Shown here one piece after another: positions 47,557 through 58,453 of a stretch of DNA of 64,000 bases. The DNA is taken from NCBI RefSeq assembly GCF_048544455.1, contig NC_133537.1, forward strand, positions 152,312,058 to 152,376,057, read 5' to 3'. Both the position numbers and the translations under genes were made by a program. The stretch's first letter is position 1. Each line of letters starts with the position of its first letter. Below the pieces are notes generated by a model. The model made no database searches and was not told the DNA's origin. It saw nothing but the letters and a program-made list of their open reading frames with translations. Source of the DNA: Silene latifolia. Taxonomy: Eukaryota > Streptophyta > Magnoliopsida > Caryophyllales > Caryophyllaceae.

Positions 47557-49149
47557 CTAATCCTCACCCATTGTATCATCATCATCATCATCTCTTGAGG
47601 CATCATCAACCTCCATAGATGTGGAATCATGTCCACTCTCACTTTCACTTGCTTGTTCTTCCTCACTTTCCTCTTCCTCTTCTTGAGCTTCTTTTTCTTG
47701 AACCTCTTCTTGGTCACCACCCTCTCCAACAACCATCTCCTCTCCACCCGGTCTACCACCACTAGGAATGCTAGGAAAGAATACTTCCCTATCCGCCCAA
47801 CTAGGCAAAGGACAAGACGGATCAAGAAGTCCTTGCCTAGCTAGATGTAGGAGGGGCAGATATTGGGCCTTGTAAGCATCCACTCTATCATTGTAAGCTT
47901 GCTTGTGCATTTCCCTCATGAGTAGTGTCAAGTAGTCATTTCCCACTTCGACATCCTTGGGTTTGAACTCTTGGTATTCAAATGGATAAGGTGGGGTGAT
48001 AATGGAGGAGGAGGACTCGGAAATCTCGCCCCTTTGTTGTTGAATGATATACTCGGTCTCTTCGGAGAGTGGGAGAAGGTAGTTCGGTCGGTGAACATTC
48101 AATCGGAAAATTTTGGAAGGCAAGGTGAAGGATCTAGCTTCATTTGTTAACCACCCATATTTGTCGTCAAGAGTGTCGTGCTTGAGCCACTTGAACTTGT
48201 GAATCATGGTGTCCATATCAACAAGATGGCCTCCTTTAACCGGCACATAAGTGTTGTTTTTGTTGAAATCCCGGTTAAAATGCCTAGCCAAATGGGTAAC
48301 TAGTCCTCCATTGACAATAAAGGCGGCGCCTTCTTTGCCACAATCGACATTAAGCCATCGTTCAACCAAAAGTCTTAGAGCATTGTATGGCTTGGTAAAT
48401 TCCCTCCCAATGTTCAAGGCCGACTCAAGAAGAATACAATCGAGTTTGGTAAGATGATTTGTGCCATTTCTAGCTATCAAAGTATTCCCAATGACCTTGT
48501 GCCATACTCTAATGCCCGGATGGTGGACTAAGAGAGCACGACAATCATGAAAGCGCACGAATTTCTTTCCGGAAATTGCCATCCAAAGAGGAGCGGAGTC
48601 ATACTTGATAGGAGTCTTTGTATATTTTGGATTATCACTAAGGCCTAATATCTTACCCAATTCGCCATAAGTTATGCGTCTATCAACATTTTCAAGACGA
48701 AACTCGATGTTGGTCGGAGTCTCCACCCTTGTGACTTTCAAAGAACTTAAAACTTCCAAGGTGAGGGAGGGGTATGTCAATTCTTTCATTGTAAACAATT
48801 TACCCAATCCCATAGACTCAAAGAAGGTTTTGGTTTGTTCAAGAACACCCAATTTTGACAATGCATCTTCACAAATAAACTTAGTAGGCATGATGGTTTT
48901 CTTAGCAAAGAAAATGAATTTCTCCCTATGAGAGTCGGAAGTGAAAGTTACCTCCGGATAATTGGATAATTGTTCAATGACCGGAGTTGTTGATGTTGTA
49001 GCTTTCATAGGGGGATCTTGTTGTTGAACCTCCAACCTTGCCTCATGGACAACCAATGCCTTTGACAATTGTTTTTCTTGAAGAGCTAGTTGCCTTTTGG
49101 AAAGTGTCTTCTTTGGGGGTGCCTTATTACCTCCTTTAGTTCTTGCCAT
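47557..49149 (-). CDS. E8 Athila-type 3' ORF, 530 aa intact
   Basis: The ATG at 49149 starts a basic N-terminus (MARTKGGNKAPPKKTLSKRQ) that could be a nuclear or nucleic-acid-binding region. The conserved domain spans about residues 65-190 (VTFTSDSHREKF ... LEVLSSLKV ... IEFRLENVDRRITYGELGKILGL), with a second block around GGLVTHLARHFNRDF. The last 60 residues are strongly acidic (runs of Glu, then DDDDDD). No signal peptide or membrane segment is visible, which argues against an envelope. The protein belongs to the Athila ORF family of unknown function, shared with E2 and E6. It is fully open while gag-protease of the same element has breaks. It is preceded by a spacer with the GACGAGCG array. 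Confidence 0.85.
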   Translation of the reverse strand: MARTKGGNKAPPKKTLSKRQLALQEKQLSKALVVHEARLEVQQQDPPMKATTSTTPVIEQLSNYPEVTFTSDSHREKFIFFAKKTIMPTKFICEDALSKLGVLEQTKTFFESMGLGKLFTMKELTYPSLTLEVLSSLKVTRVETPTNIEFRLENVDRRITYGELGKILGLSDNPKYTKTPIKYDSAPLWMAISGKKFVRFHDCRALLVHHPGIRVWHKVIGNTLIARNGTNHLTKLDCILLESALNIGREFTKPYNALRLLVERWLNVDCGKEGAAFIVNGGLVTHLARHFNRDFNKNNTYVPVKGGHLVDMDTMIHKFKWLKHDTLDDKYGWLTNEARSFTLPSKIFRLNVHRPNYLLPLSEETEYIIQQQRGEISESSSSIITPPYPFEYQEFKPKDVEVGNDYLTLLMREMHKQAYNDRVDAYKAQYLPLLHLARQGLLDPSCPLPSWADREVFFPSIPSGGRPGGEEMVVGEGGDQEEVQEKEAQEEEEESEEEQASESESGHDSTSMEVDDASRDDDDDDTMGED

Positions 49150-50198
49150 TCTCCTTTGCTTGATTACACCAATGAGAGATTGAAATCTTCAATTTTTAGT
49201 TATACCCAAATCGATTTAGGATGAATGAATGTTGCTTTGTATCCTAAAAATCGACTCAAAGGTTGAAGATTTTGGTGTTTTAATCACTTGTTGTTGCAAA
49301 AGGAGTGATTAATTTTTGTTGTGAGGAAGTTTGGATTTGATTTGGTTGAGTTTGGTTGAGGAAATTTGATTTTGTTGATGGAGAGGATGAGGATTTTTCG
49401 GGTTTTTGGGTAGTGGGTAGTGTTTGTATGTTGAAATGAGAATGAATGGGAGAAAGGGGTTTAAAATGAACCGTTATATTTGAAATTGCAGCAGAGGACG
49501 AGCGGACCAGGCATCGGGACGGGCGGATTCTTCAATGTTTGGCTCAGGAAAAGACGCCACAGGACGAGCGTCTTGCTTCTAAGACGAGCGGATTCCTGGG
49601 TAGGGACGAGCGTTTTCTGGGTGGACGCTCGGATTCCTTTACGGAGAAAATCCAAGATTTTTGTCATTAAAAAGACGAGCGTCTTTTGTGAAGGACGGCC
49701 GTCCAGAATGAGACGAGCGGATTCTCAGCTGAGACGCTCAGATTTTTTTACAGACCAGTTTTTTGTATTCTGCAGCTCTACCAGACGAGCGTCTGGTGAC
49801 TTTCGATGCTCGGGTTCTTCAGGACGAGCGGATTATCCGTTTGGACGCTCGGATTCCTCCTTGACCACACGGATTCAGGTCCATCTGTGGGCACATCATA
49901 ACCCATGTCATTTTCATTCTTCAATTCTCGTGTTCTTCATTGTAGGGGCACTACAAAGGCTTGAATAGCCTAGGCAATTGCTATCCCTACACTAAGGTAA
50001 AGCACTACACATCAATAAAATCATAAGTCCCTCCCTCACTTCTCTCAAAATGATGAATATCTTGATCAAGGCACAAAAATACAACCCCATAAATGAGAAA
50101 AATGCAATGTAGTAATTGAAATACAAGTTAGGGAGTTAGAATATTTACAAATGGTGGTTTAGGGAAGACTCCGCCAAACTCTCATCCAATGTGAGATG
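49150..50198 (-). other. E8 spacer upstream of the 3' ORF
   Basis: About 1 kb without recognised coding on the element strand. It holds the internal GACGAGCG array and, closer to the ORF, an AATATAAC word at 49473-49480. Confidence 0.6.
49497..49870 (-). promoter_or_regulatory. E8 internal GACGAGCG array
   Basis: Sites of the form GACGAGCG, GACGGGCG or GACGCTCG start at 49497, 49518, 49563, 49583, 49605 and 49624, with more to about 49870. Steps are 21, 45, 20, 22 and 19 in the first part. Both orientations occur, and many sites are followed by GATTC. The array is 350-720 bp upstream of the 3' ORF start and about 17 bp from a TATA-like word. Confidence 0.6.
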
Positions 50199-50480
50199 TC
50201 AAGGGGGCATGTTCAAGGTGTTGTTGATGTTACTCAGCACCTTGAAGAAGTAGTCGAAAGCTTGCTCATTATCATGATAAAGGTCCTCAATAGATTTTTG
50301 CACTTGTTGTTCGTGATGATCTTGATTCATAGCATTACCAATATAGGGATTGAATACCCCTTTGAACTCATCATCCCAAAGACCGCAAACTTCATCTACT
50401 TGATCATTAAAAATTTCTTGAGTTGACAGAGACAACTCTCCTTCTTTCGTGTCTTGGCTAATGAGGCCATCTTTCTTCAC
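50199..50480 (-). CDS. Small 93-aa ORF in E8, unrecognised
   Basis: An acidic, Asn- and Gln-rich ORF (SIEDLYHDNEQAFDYFFKVL) between the protease end and the 3' ORF. It may be a leftover of the region that linked protease to RT in an ancestor, or a chance ORF. I recognise no domain. Confidence 0.25.
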   Translation of the reverse strand: MKKDGLISQDTKEGELSLSTQEIFNDQVDEVCGLWDDEFKGVFNPYIGNAMNQDHHEQQVQKSIEDLYHDNEQAFDYFFKVLSNINNTLNMPP

Positions 50481-50625
50481 TTGTCATGAGTGAGATTTTC
50501 AAGCTCTCGTTGTTGCTATTTCCTTGCTCTTTTGATGGAGCATCATCCACTTTCTTTTTCCATTCCAACTTCTTCTTATCATCCTTCCGGCTATAGTGAT
50601 CAACCATAAAGCACGGCTCATGCAA

Positions 50626-52999
50626 TCAGGGAGCTCTCATGGTCTTGTCAAGATTGAAAGTGATGGTTTCATCTCCCACCTCAAGGGTGAGTTCTCCATG
50701 CTTTACATCGATCACCGCTCCTGCAGTGTGCAAGAAAGGTCTTCCTAAGATAATAGGAATGTTGGAGTCTTCTTCCATGTCAACAATAACAAAATCCATC
50801 GGGATGAAGAATTTTCAAATTCTCACGGGAACATCTTCCCATATCCCTAAAGGTGTCTTTGTTGATCTATCCGCCATTTGAAGCGTGATGTTGGTACATT
50901 TGAGTTCTCCCATTCCTAGCCTCTTGCTAACCGAATATGGCATGACACTAACACTTGCCCCAAGGTCACATAGAGCTTTGTTGATTGTAGTGTCACCAAT
51001 AGTGCATGGAATGGAGAAACTTCCCGGATCCTTGAGTTTTGGAGGTGAGCTCCCTTGAAGGATGGCATTACTCACCTTAGTGAAGGCAATAGTCTCAAGC
51101 TTCCGGATTGATTTCTTCTTCATAAGGATGTCCTTCATGTACTTTGCATAGGTCGGAACGTGATTGATCAATTCCGTGAAAGGAATCGAGACTTCTAAAT
51201 TCTTCACAATCTCCATGAATTTTCCAAGTTGGTCATCAAACTTAGGCTTAGCTTGACGACTCGGGAATGGAAGTCTAATCACAATGGGCTCCTTCTCTTT
51301 GGCCTTTTCTTCACTTTTCTTTGAAACTTCTTGACTGGTGGGTTCTTCTTCCCTAGAGTTTTGCACAACTCTTTCTTTGTTACTAGCTTCCACAACTTCA
51401 TCCTCAACTTGCTTCTTTAGTCCTTCATATCTCGTACCACTCCTCAAGTGAATGGCACTAACCGTTTCATGTCTTGGGGGATTACTTTGAGGTGGTAATT
51501 GCCCCTTTTGCCTTTGAGAGTTTGAAGATGCTAGTTGGGTCAATTGGGTTTCCAACATTTTTGTGTGGGCTAGGATGTTGTTGATGGTGATGTCTTTTGC
51601 TTGGCTATCTTTTTGCATTTGAGTGAAAAATTCTTGTTGATTCTTTTGCATTTGGAAAACCGATTTTTGAACATCAAAACCTTGGTCACTTTGTTGATTG
51701 TATGGAGCTTGATTTTGATAACCTCGGTTTTGGTTGTAAAAGGGTCTTTGATTTTGGTTTCTCATGGGAGGTGGGGTGTATGTTGGTTGAGGGTTTTGAA
51801 CATTTTGGCTTTTGTATGAGAGATTTGGGTGGAATTTGGTGTTTTCATTGTAATAGTTGGAATAAGGGGTACCACTTTTGTATGCTTGAAAAGCATTAAT
51901 TTGCTCATTTGTTCCCCTACATTCGCTTTGGTCATGTCCCAAAGTTCCACAATTCTCACATATCCCACTTGGGATTGATGAATATGCCACCATGGCATTA
52001 ACATGATGCTTTGGTGATTTTGAGGCTTCTTCAAGTTTAGCCATAGCCTTCTCGAACTTCAAGTTGATAGTATCAATATGAGCACTAAGTTGAGCACCCA
52101 ATTGAGTAATAGAGTCCACTTCATGCTTTCTTCCTCTAGTAGCCTTGCGAGGTTTACTATATTGTGAATTATGGACCGCCATTTCCTCAATCTTGTTCCA
52201 AGTTTGATTATCGTCAACTTCGGTGAACATACCATTTGATCCCATGTTGAGAATGTTTCTTGAGTCTTCATAAAGACCATTCCAAAATTGTTGTACCAAG
52301 AACCACTCGCTAAGTCCATGATGAGGACATGAGCGACAAATTCCTTTGAATCGCTCCCAAGCTTCATACAAAGATTCTTCATCCCTTTGCTTAAAACCCG
52401 TAATTTGAGCTCTTAGCACGTTAGTCTTTTCCGGAGGGTAGAATTTTTTGTAGAAAGCTAGAGCCAACTTCTTCCAAGAGTCAATTCCAAGAGTAGCCTT
52501 ATCAAGGCTTTTCAGCCATTGTTTTGCAGTGCCAATTAGAGAAAAAGGAAATAAGACCCATCGAATTTGGTCTTGAGTCACTCCGGTTTGTGAAATTGCA
52601 TCACAATAGTCACAAAAAGTTTCCATGTGGGAATGAGGGTCTTCACTAAGCATCCCCCCAAATTGGCTTCTTTCGACTAATTGGATAAATGCGGATTTTG
52701 CAATGAAATTTCCGGTTAAGTGTTGTGGTGTGGGAGTACCATTGGGTAGGTTCTCCTCGGTTGGTACGGAATGTGATGAAAATTTAGGCATTGTAGGTTG
52801 ATTGTGTGATTGATTTTGTGTTAAGTTCTCCTCACCTTCTCTTGCAAAAGGGTTGATGAAGTCAAATAGTATTTGGTTGAATATCTACAACCTCACCAAT
52901 ACCTCTCAAAGTGTTTCTAGCAAGTCTTCTATTGGTTGTCAAAGTCCTTTCAATTTCGTGATCAATGGGTAACAAGTTACCTTGTGATCTTCTAGACAT
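50626..52999 (-). pseudogene. E8 gag-protease, nearly intact
   Basis: The natural start is the ATG at 52999 (MSRRSQGNLLPIDHEIERTL), next to the PBS region. A TGA at codon 46 (52862-52864) and a frameshift lead to a 658-codon open frame from 52791 to 50818. In that frame, residues 60-200 are the capsid domain (WVLFPFSLIGTAKQWL, FYKKFYPPEKT), C278-C281-H286-C291 is a zinc knuckle, residues 340-400 are Asn/Gln-rich, and the protease active site is D610 in CDLGASVSVMP. A TGA at 50815, where Gly is expected, splits the protease. The rest (FFIPMDFV, IILGRPFLHT) is open to the TGA at 50626. So gag-protease has three visible lesions and no RT follows. Confidence 0.88.
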
Positions 53000-53116
53000 G
53001 CAAAATATCAAACAACTTGAAAATAATTAGAACAAACCTTGAGGAGTTTTACTTCCCCAAGGCAAAGAAAGACACAACTAATAACAATCAAAGAAAATCA
53101 AATCAAATTAACACCG

Positions 53117-53134
53117 TCCCCGGCAACGGCGCCA
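53117..53134 (-). other. E8 primer-binding site (tRNA-Asp, 18 bases)
   Basis: On the element strand TGGCGCCGTTGCCGGGGA, 5 bases after the 5' LTR end. It is the standard tRNA-Asp PBS of Athila elements. Confidence 0.95.
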
Positions 53135-53139
53135 TTTTT

Positions 53140-54874
53140 TGTCGGTCCGCTTTGAACTTAGATTTCGGTTACTTGTCATTAGGAGCACCTAAACCAAAAC
53201 AATATTTATAACTTCACAAACAACTCTACTATTAGTAAAGAGGCAAGTAAAGGTCGGATCCCAAGGGACGGGTATTGATGTAGGATTTTCGATTGCAAGT
53301 AGTGGTGTCTAGGGGTGTCATGATTTGGGTTGAGATGAGAAGATCACTAAACTAATAACAATAAAAGTAAACAAGTGAGATGACTAAAATGAGATGTAAA
53401 CAATTGATTAAAAGCACTAGGGTGTCATGGGTTCATAGGGGATTCATGGGAATTGATCATACAAATATGTTCTCAAATTATAAGCAAGCAATTATTGTTG
53501 TGATAGGATCAAGTTGGTTTATATCTTACAATCCTAGGAAGGTTTGGGTCCCGGAGCCGAATCGATTAGATTGTACAACACCTACAAGTCGACTTAATCC
53601 TCCCCACTCAACTATATGCATGGTCTAATGAGACTCGAGTTGGTTTATGTCTTACAAGTCTCATTGAAAAGGTAGGTGATGGGTAAAAAATGCAAGGATT
53701 CATAGGCTCACATTTCATCAAACATAACATGTGCATAAGTTGATATCACAACAAGCAAGCAAATAGATTATGAAAACATATTAAATTAAGCATGAATCAT
53801 CCCGCATGTTGGTTTCCCCTAATTACCCATTAACCCTAGTTTAGGAAACTACTCACTCATTATCAAGTTTAACATGTTAACAAGGTTCTCAATCATATTA
53901 ACAAAGCAAAACATGATGAATAAATGAAGATGATTAACAGTACTTAAAAAGGGATTAAGAGAGTTATACCTAATGATGATTCCAAAATAATAATGCAAAG
54001 AATAAAAGAAGTGCGCTTGATGATTGATGGAAGGTTGTCAATCTCCCAATAAACCCAAATAATCTTTAATTACCCAAAAATAAAGGATGAACAAACGAGA
54101 AATTAAGGAAATGAGATTTGTATTAATATTTGATTAGAAGTTGATTACAAGATTAAAGAGAGATTAGAATAATATAAACTACACTAAAGATTGATAAGAA
54201 GAACATGATAATCTAATTAGACTAATGGGGTATTTATAGTGGGGATTAGGTGAACAAATTAGGGTTACTAAGGGCTTAAATGACGATTAAGTCCTTGAGG
54301 AATCGCTCCTCTCAAGAAACGATGCGGGTCTCCTTTTAAGTAGTCTTCCAAAAATATGCGCATCTTCAATGGAAGGAAGAAGAGAACGTGTCCCTCTGGA
54401 GTAGAATCCGAGCGTCCAAGGGTCGGGACGGGCAGATTGAGGAGCTGCTGGACGAGCGGCTGGGTGGCTTGGAGGAGCGTCCTGGGAAGCTGCTGGACGG
54501 GCGTCCTGATGGTATGGACGAGCGTCCTGGGACTCAGCTTCCTTTTCTTCTTTTCTTCTTTTCTTCTTCCAACAATCCTCCGGGATTTTGTCGAGGATGC
54601 AAGGATCTTCTTCATCATTGCCCATCTACTTCATTATGTACAAAGGTCTTCTAGTCTTGTCTTCTCTTTGATGCTTGGTCATTAGATTCGATCAATTTAG
54701 CTCTATTTTGCCATGAAAATACAAGGTTTGCACTCCTCTCCTACCAAGGAAAAAAAACCTCAAAGAATATGCAAAACAAAGGACTAAAGATAGTAAATGA
54801 CCCAAATATGCACTAAAAAGCATAGGAACGAGGCTAATTCGGGGACTAAATATGCTCAAATATTGATCACATCA
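53140..54874 (-). repeat. E8 5' LTR (1,735 bp)
   Basis: Plus-strand ends TGTCGGTCCGC...GATCACATCA. The GACGAGCG array is at 54408-54524 and TATAAATA at 54231-54238 (element strand). Confidence 0.93.
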
Positions 54875-54879
54875 GGATC
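54875..54879. repeat. E8 target-site duplication, right (GGATC)
   Basis: Exact match to 42058-42062. The E7 pol frame resumes here. Confidence 0.93.
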
Positions 54880-56334
54880 CAAAGCCTGCTTCCTGCGAAT
54901 ATCATCATAAAGGTCTGTCTCTACTGTCAAATCCCCTCTAGCATTCCCTTTCTGGATCATATGTATCCCCATCTTCCCCACCTCATCTCTCAACCTCATC
55001 AAAGACATAGCTGTGCATAGAGAATGCACACTCTTCCTGCTCAAAGCATCTGCAACCACATTAGCTTTCCCTTCATGGTATATAATATCCATCTCATAAT
55101 CCCCAATCAGCTCCATCCACCTCCTCTGTCTCATGTTCAACTCTTTTTGAGTGAAGATGTACTTGAGACTCTTGTGATCTGAAAACACCTTGAAGGTCGC
55201 CCCATACAGATAGTGCCTCCAAATCTTGAGAGCAAACACAACTGCACCCAACTCCAGATCATGTGTCGGATAGTTCTCCTCATAAGGCTTCAGCTGCCTA
55301 GAAGCATAGGCAATCACCTTCCCATTCTGCATCAACACACAACCCAACCCGTTCTTTGAAGCATCTGTATACACCTCAAAATTCTCACTCCCTTCCAATA
55401 AAGCTAAGATTAGAGCTGTGGTCAAACGCTCCTTTAATGTCTGGAACGTCGTCTCACAACTTTCATCCCAACGAAACATGTTCCCTTTCCTCATCAAAGC
55501 TGTCATAGGTCTAGCTATCTTGAAAAAGTCTTTCACGAACCGTCTGTAGTACTCTGCCAAACCCAAGAAACTCCTGATCTCTGCCACATTCTTTGGTGCT
55601 TCCCACTTAGTAACTGCTTCAATCTTTGCAGGATCCACTGCTACACCCTTCTTTGAAATCACATGCCCCAGAAAAGCAACTTCCTCTAACCAGAACTCAC
55701 ACTTGGACAACTTTTCATACAACTGATTGTCTCGCAATGTCTGCAACACTAGCCTCAGATGCTCCTCATGCTCCTCCTTAGTCTTAGAAAAGACTAAAAT
55801 ATCATCTATAAAGACCACTACAAACCGATCCAAGAACTGACTGAAGACCCGGTTCATCAAATCCATAAACACTGCTGGTGCATTAGATAACCCAAATGGC
55901 ATCACAACATACTCATAATGACCATACCTCAATGTAAAAGTTGTCTTCGGTATGTCCTCTTCCCGAATCTTCACCTGATGATAACCCGACCTCAAATCGA
56001 TCTTAGAAAAGACCGCTGCACCGTTCAACTGATCAAACAAATCATCTATCCTCGGCAAAGGATACTTATTCTTCACTTTAACTCTGTTCAGCTCCCTATA
56101 ATCGATGCATAACCTTAAGCTCCCATCTTTCTTCTTCACAAACAAGACTGGTGCTCCCCACGGTGATACAAAAGGTCTAATGTATCCTTTCTCAATCAGA
56201 TCATCCAGCTGTTTCTTTAGCTCCTCCAACTCCTTAAGACCCATACGGTACGGTGCCTTAGAGATTGGCCCCGTCCCCGATTTCAACTCAACACTGAAAT
56301 CTATCTCCCTCTTCGGCGGCAACCCCGGTATCTC
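54880..56334 (-). pseudogene. E7 reverse transcriptase and RNase H
   Basis: An unbroken frame of about 485 codons. RT motifs are [37 protein letters not shown] and the catalytic box FIDD at residues 171-174 counted from the Met at 56322. RNase H follows with [10 protein letters not shown], the Glu in [16 protein letters not shown] and VVADALSRK. It runs into the E8 LTR. The motifs place it in the Tekay clade of chromoviruses. It belongs to a larger polyprotein that is broken upstream by the TAG at 56335. Confidence 0.92.
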
Positions 56335-56898
56335 CTATGGAAAGACATCTGGAAACTCTCCCACTACTGGTATCTGCTCAACTGACGGACTTTCCACTCT
56401 ATGGTCTCTCACATGGCATAAGATCAACGGACACCTCTTCCTGAGATAGGACTTCAAGGTCACTGCTGCAATCAACTTAACTTTGGGTTTGACAACAAAC
56501 CCACGATAAGACACACTAATCCCCTTAAAACCTCTCAAACAAACCCTCTTTTGATGACAATCTATCTTAGCCTTATACTTACCCAACGAGTCCATACCAA
56601 CTATCATCTCAAAACCCTCCAGGGGAAACTCTAACAAGTCCACTGATAAGTCAACCTGCCCAACTATCATAGACACACCTCTATACAACCGCCCACAAGA
56701 TACAGACTCACCTGAAGGTATAAAAACTTCCTCTTTTACAGACTCATACTCACTCAAACCCAACCGCTTAGCATGACTCGATGATACAAACGACTGTGAC
56801 GCTCCCAAATCAAACAAAACAAAAGTAAAGACTCCATTAACAAGAAAGGTACCGGTGATAACGTGAGCATCATCCTCAGCTACCTTCTTCTCCATCAT
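56335..56898 (-). pseudogene. E7 protease region
   Basis: Same frame as gag and RT, between the TAG at 56920 and the TAG at 56335. The active-site region reads FVLFDLGASQSFVSSSHAKRLGL, here given in two parts: FVLFDLGASQSF and SSSHAKRLGL. GFEMIVGMDSLGKYKAKIDC, a protease-RT linker phrase of chromoviruses (written here as GFEMIVGMDSLGKY and AKIDC), follows. It would process the polyprotein. The flanking stops prevent that in this copy. Confidence 0.85.
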
Positions 56899-56919
56899 AA
56901 ACAGCTTACCGCTAGTCTT

Positions 56920-58077
56920 CTACCCACCTCCCTGGACAGTACTAGCTGAAGTAGCCGGCTTAGCAGCCGACCCCTGATTGTTGTTATTGTTCGTTGCTGG
57001 TTTCTGGTATGAATTACCGCTATTGCGGTTAGCCCCACCATGGTTGTTACTCTGGCCACCCCTGTTGTTCCACGACCCAGCCGGCCTATTACTAGCATAA
57101 CTCTGCGAAGGACCCTGAGAAAAACTCCCCTGTGACGGTCTCTGGAAACCCCCACTCATAGCACTGGTGCACTCATGCCTCTTGTGGCCCACACCGCCAC
57201 GGTTATAATAGGTCATACCCCAACTGCTGCTACCATTCCCATGACCACGCTCTAAAGAAGCCCTGGCACTAAACCCCGAACCTGATGAGTACGCTCTTGC
57301 CTGGTTATGGCCACCTTTCTTGTAACTAGATTGGCCACCACCCTTACTCTCAGCTTTCCGCTTCTCTGAAGCTCTCTCACGGCTCTCCTTGGTCATCTCA
57401 ACTAACCTCTCAGCCCTCCCAGGACGCTCATAGACCTCCTTCACATCAGTAAGAGCTCCTACAGGTAACTTCTCCATGATCTTGGGGGTCAGCCCCTTCT
57501 CAAACCTCAATGCCAAGTTCTCTTGGCTCAGTCCCATGTTCTCAGCATACCTCGATTTCTCATTAAATGTATGGTAATACTCAACAACTGTCATGTCAGA
57601 TGTCATCTTAAAATCATTAAACTCCTCCCTCAACTTACTGCGCACATGCTCTGGTACGAACTCTCGCCTCATAGCTTTCTTAAACTCATCCCAAGGTATC
57701 GCAGGCAACCCTTGTTTCACATATATATCCAAGGCACTCACCTTAACCTTGTCCCACCACTCACCGGTAGCCTCCCTCAGGTAGAACGCAGCTTGTTCCA
57801 CCTTCAACTCCTCCGGGCAATGAACCAGATTAAGAATATTCTACATCTCTCTATACCAATTATCCAGCAGAATTGGCGCCCCTGTACCCATGTACTCTTT
57901 AGGATTAAACCTCGCAATATGTATATTGATCTTGGAGTGATCGGGTTTCTCTTCCTTATCCTTCCCAACCCTCTTCAAAGCCTCGGTGAGAGCATCTTGG
58001 TGCTCCAACATCTTCACTATCTCATCAACGCTCATGTTTTCAGCCCTAGCATACAAAGCGGTTCTTTTCGGCGGCAT
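56920..58077 (-). pseudogene. E7 gag
   Basis: The best start is the Met at 58077 (MPPKRTALYARAENMSVDE). The capsid domain spans the stop: a TAG at 57841 lies just before the block EELKVEQAAFYLREATGEWW. Then come FKKAMRREFVPEHVRSKLREEF and the Gly/Asn/Ser-rich nucleocapsid part. The knuckle reads Y-YN-R-GGVG-H-KRHE-C, so both leading Cys are lost relative to the usual C-YN-C-GGVG-H-KRHE-C. A second stop (TAG, 56920) separates gag from protease. Confidence 0.87.
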
Positions 58078-58157
58078 CTTGTAACTATATAAGAAAAGAT
58101 AAACATACACTTACAGCCCATATCTCAAAACACGAAAATAACCTGTAGCACGCCTAC

Positions 58158-58453
58158 TCGATCGAGCCCCCACATCCACTCGATCGAGTTGAGGTCACTC
58201 GATCGAGTAGCCCAACTTACTCGATCGAGTACCCCGACTCCAGAACCTGACCAGAAAGCTCCCAAAACATACTCGATAGAGTTAACACCCCACTCGATCG
58301 AGCTGACCTTACTCGACTGAGTCCCCTATCCTACTCGATCGAGTGCCCAAAAATAGACTTCTGCCCAGAAACGAAAAACTACCTACTCGATCGAGTCACA
58401 CCCACTCGATCGAGTCTCTCACCTACTCGATCGAGTTTCCCCCATTCGATCGA
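58158..58453 (-). promoter_or_regulatory. E7 leader TCGATCGA array (12 sites)
   Basis: Cores start at 58158, 58180, 58199, 58221, 58273 (TCGATAGA), 58294, 58313 (TCGACTGA), 58335, 58387, 58406, 58427 and 58446. Steps are 22, 19, 22, 52, 21, 19, 22, 52, 19, 21 and 19. This gives groups of four sites repeated with a period of 114-115 bp. The array lies just upstream of gag. A TATATAG word follows at about 58085, but only about ten bases before the ATG, so it is unlikely to be a promoter for gag itself. Confidence 0.65.

Larger units (their letters stand above)
42063..54874 (-). mobile_element. E8: Athila-type element lacking RT, RNase H and integrase
   Basis: LTRs at 42063-43801 and 53140-54874, TSD GGATC, an 18-base tRNA-Asp PBS and a GGTTTGGGGATA-type PPT define a minus-strand element inserted between RNase H and integrase of E7. 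It holds gag-protease, a 1.5-kb spacer, a 530-aa 3' ORF and a 3' UTR with a nested solo LTR (E9). It has no RT, RNase H or integrase. It resembles E6 in plan but not in LTR sequence. Confidence 0.93.
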
